45,565 nt of DNA from Polaromonas sp. (GTDB taxonomy: Bacteria; Pseudomonadota; Gammaproteobacteria; Burkholderiales; Burkholderiaceae_C), in assembly GCA_021153985.1 (NCBI GenBank), contig JAJKJM010000011.1:1-45565 (forward strand), written 5' to 3'. The translations under genes were made by a program, and so were the position numbers. Positions within the stretch are counted from its first letter, which is position 1, and each line of letters opens with the position of its first letter. Shown piece after piece: positions 43,583-45,565 of this stretch. Under the pieces are notes generated by a model. The model made no database searches and was not told where the DNA came from. It was given only the letters and a program-made list of their open reading frames with translations.

Positions 43583-45166
43583 GGCGCCGAACAGTTAGGG
43601 AAGCATCCCGCCGGTAAAGAGGCCGGAGATGACGTTCGGGTTGCTCAAATCAAAGCTGATGGTGGTGCCATAGGCGTCGAGCTTGTGGGTGTAGTCGGCA
43701 AACAGCACCAGCGCCGCCAGGCCGGCGGAGCCGATGGCGTAGCCCTTGGTCACGGCCTTGGTGGTATTGCCAACGGCGTCCAGCGGGTCGGTGATGTCGC
43801 GCACGCTGCTGGGCAGCTCGGCCATCTCGGCGATGCCGCCGGCGTTGTCGGTGATGGGGCCGTAGGCATCCAGCGCGACCACGATACCGGCCATGCTCAG
43901 CATGGACGTCGCGGCAACCGCGATGCCGTAGAGGCCCGCCAGCTTGAAGGCCACCAGGATTGCGATGCAGACAAAGATCACGGGCCAGGCGGTGGAGCGC
44001 ATGGACACGCCCAGGCCGGCAATGATGTTGGTGCCGTGGCCGGTGGTGGAGGCCTGTGCGATGTGCTGCACGGGTTTGTATTGCGTGCCGGTGTAGTACT
44101 CGGTGACCCAGCAGAGTGCGCCGGTCAGCACCAGGCCAACCGCGCAGGCGCCGAAGAGGCGCATCTGCGTGCCGGTGGCGGTGACGGCGTTGTCGGGCAT
44201 CAGCCACATCGTGACGAAGTAGAACGCGATCAGCGACAGCACGCCCGCGATGGCGAGCCCTTTGTACAGGGCCGGCATCACGTTCTTCATGCCGGGCGAA
44301 GCCTTGACGAAGAAGCAGCCGATGATGGAGGCGATGATGGACACGCCGCCCAGCGCCAGCGGGTACACCGCGGCCGTGGCGCCTGCGCCGGACAGCAGCA
44401 GGGCGCCCAGCACCATGGTGGCGATCAGCGTGACGGCATAGGTTTCAAACAGGTCGGCGGCCATGCCGGCGCAGTCGCCCACGTTGTCGCCCACGTTGTC
44501 GGCAATCACGGCCGGGTTGCGCGGGTCGTCTTCAGGGATGCCGGCTTCGACCTTGCCCACCAGGTCGGCGCCGACGTCAGCGCCCTTGGTGAAGATGCCG
44601 CCGCCCAGCCGGGCGAAGATGGAAATCAGCGACGAACCGAAAGCAAAGCCGATCAGCGGGTTGAGCAGATTGGCCAGCTTCAGGTCGGGCGTGTAGTTGC
44701 CGTTGCCCACCAGGAACCAGTAAAAGCCGGTGACGCCGAGCAGGCCCAGGCCCACCACCAGCATGCCGGTGATGGCGCCGCCGCGAAAGGCGACGTCCAG
44801 GGCGGGGCCGATGCCCCGGGTGGCGGCCTGCGCGGTGCGCACGTTGGCGCGCACCGACACATTCATGCCGATAAAGCCGCAGGCGCCCGAGAGCACCGCC
44901 CCGACCACAAAGCCGATGGCGGTCTTGCCGTCAAGGAAGAAGCCGATGAGCACCGCGAGGATGACACCGACGATGGCGATGGTTTTGTATTGCCTGGCGA
45001 GGTAAGCGGCGGCGCCGGTCTGGATGGCGGCCGCAATTTCCTGCATGCGGGCATTGCCTGCGTCCTGGGAAAGAATCCAGCTGCGTGCCCAGAAGCCGTA
45101 CCCGACGGCGATCAGTCCGCAGACCAGCGCAAGAATGAGCGCTGAGTTGCCTGTCATGGATGACAT
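42935..45166 (-). pseudogene. hppA: Proton-pumping membrane pyrophosphatase hppA, interrupted by an in-frame TAA
   Basis: HppA hydrolyses pyrophosphate and pumps protons across the membrane. The gene reads 523 codons from ATG 45166 (AGGAG 7 bases upstream), meets TAA at 43597-43595, then stays open in the same frame to 42935. The first part holds [18 protein letters not shown] and [16 protein letters not shown], which bind Mg-PPi, and [10 protein letters not shown], whose Lys marks the K+-independent class. The second part holds the other essential motif [17 protein letters not shown] and the last membrane spans, then an unusual Pro/Ala tail of about 55 residues. The stop stands where relatives have Tyr or Phe (MLP[16 protein letters not shown]). 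A TAC to TAA change is the simplest cause; sequencing error or readthrough are the alternatives. Confidence 0.85.
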
Positions 45167-45342
45167 GTGAAATCTCCTACGTTGTTTTTCGCTTGGAGGG
45201 GGTTGCAACGCTAGCAAATGGTGTCTTCACCCCCGCTGCGTTGCTTCCTCGCTGCTCCCAACATACGGTGGAGACGATTGGCCAACCTTTGAAATTTACC
45301 GCCAAAACGTGACAACTTGGCGAAGCGTAAGGTGTGAATCAG

Positions 45343-45348
45343 TAAAAT
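45343..45348 (+). promoter_or_regulatory. Candidate -10 box upstream of ppa
   Basis: TAAAAT in the 294-bp divergent gap between hppA and ppa. The nearest -35-like hexamer, TTGGCG at 45317, is 20 bp away, longer than ideal. Weak evidence. Confidence 0.25.
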
Positions 45349-45460
45349 GAGGGTAAATACCGAGCGCGAGCCCGGTCATCTGGTGGGCGGCTACCACGCC
45401 AGGCCTTCTTGTTTGTGTACCCCTTTTTTCTTCATCTACTTCCATAAAGACAAAGCGACC

Positions 45461-45565
45461 ATGTCCCTCGATAAAGTTTCCCCTGGTAAAAACGTTCCCG
45501 AATCTTTCAATGTGATCATCGAAATCCCGATGAACGCCGACCCGGTGAAGTACGAAGTGGACAAG
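45461..45565 (+). CDS. ppa: Inorganic pyrophosphatase, N-terminal part (cut by window end)
   Basis: The first 35 codons of a family I soluble pyrophosphatase, which hydrolyses cytosolic PPi to phosphate. The segment [20 protein letters not shown] matches the conserved N-terminal strand of this family (E. coli: VIEIPANADPIKYEIDK, from memory). The catalytic part lies beyond the window. It is transcribed divergently from hppA, so the two pyrophosphatases share one intergenic region. If hppA is truly inactive, ppa would carry the whole load. Confidence 0.93.
   Translation, partial: MSLDKVSPGKNVPESFNVIIEIPMNADPVKYEVDK

Noticed and set aside
43580-43600. A frameshift as the cause of the split hppA
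   Set aside because: Both halves are in the same reading frame; only the TAA codon separates them, so a substitution or readthrough fits and an indel does not.
43250-45145. A 631-codon plus-strand frame opposite hppA
   Set aside because: Composition is dominated by Gly, His, Asp and Gln typical of antisense frames in GC-rich DNA; hppA motifs are certain on the other strand.
1-45565. CRISPR arrays, tRNA genes, IS elements, integrases or att sites
   Set aside because: No regularly spaced repeats, cloverleaf sequences, transposase motifs or convincing flanking direct repeats were found by eye; the short GAAATTCA pair near 10578 and 10614 is too short to call.

Overview
The window is high-GC DNA (about 62-65% by eye) from a betaproteobacterium, most likely a Comamonadaceae member of the Polaromonas/Rhodoferax/Variovorax type. 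The evidence is the gene order (dnaX-ybaB-recR beside an SRP RNA; mltD-gloB-methyltransferase-rnhA), the protein sequences, and two families of short dispersed repeats that I associate with that family. I could not run a search, so the genus is inference.

Layout. 1-7.6 kb: a UvrD/AddA-type helicase-nuclease, an exported small protein, a repeat-rich gap, an HI0933/BaiN-type flavoprotein, two unknown proteins and a low-molecular-weight tyrosine phosphatase. 7.6-10.6 kb: a visibly AT-richer accessory block with three unrecognised genes, two of them coiled-coil membrane proteins transcribed divergently. 10.78-10.88 kb: the 4.5S SRP RNA gene on the minus strand, divergent from dnaX. 11-14.6 kb: dnaX, ybaB/ebfC, recR and a MAPEG protein. 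14.7-17.6 kb: a NitT/TauT-like ABC importer (binding protein, ATPase, permease). 17.7-23.7 kb: a complete tripartite RND efflux operon (pump, adaptor, outer-membrane factor). 23.9-27.8 kb: a 50-residue DUF3096 protein, then mltD and gloB on the minus strand, then a methyltransferase and rnhA on the plus strand. 28-32.6 kb: a second RND adaptor/pump pair without its own outer-membrane factor. 33-34.4 kb: an exported protein resembling Bacillus Tgl transglutaminase. 34.4-37.7 kb: molybdenum cofactor genes moaA-mobA-moeA (minus). 37.9-40.2 kb: an aldehyde dehydrogenase and an SDR dehydrogenase (minus). 40.7-42.8 kb: a divergent membrane AAA+/M41 protease related to FtsH. 42.9-45.2 kb: the proton-pumping pyrophosphatase hppA, interrupted by an in-frame TAA. 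45.46 kb to the end: the start of soluble pyrophosphatase ppa, divergent from hppA.

How the genes work together. dnaX, recR and the AddA-like enzyme serve replication and recombination. The two RND systems and the ABC importer handle transport. moaA, mobA and moeA make and distribute molybdenum cofactor. hppA and ppa both remove pyrophosphate.

Main points of interest: (1) dnaX has an E. coli-type A AAA AAG slippery site followed by a hairpin and a -1 frame stop, predicting a gamma/tau pair; (2) hppA is split by a single in-frame stop codon; (3) a roughly 60-bp dispersed repeat occurs seven times, four of them in frame inside essential or conserved genes, and once it supplies a stop codon; (4) the unrecognised accessory block; (5) the exported Tgl-like protein with changed active-site positions. 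No tRNA, CRISPR array, IS element or integrase was seen.
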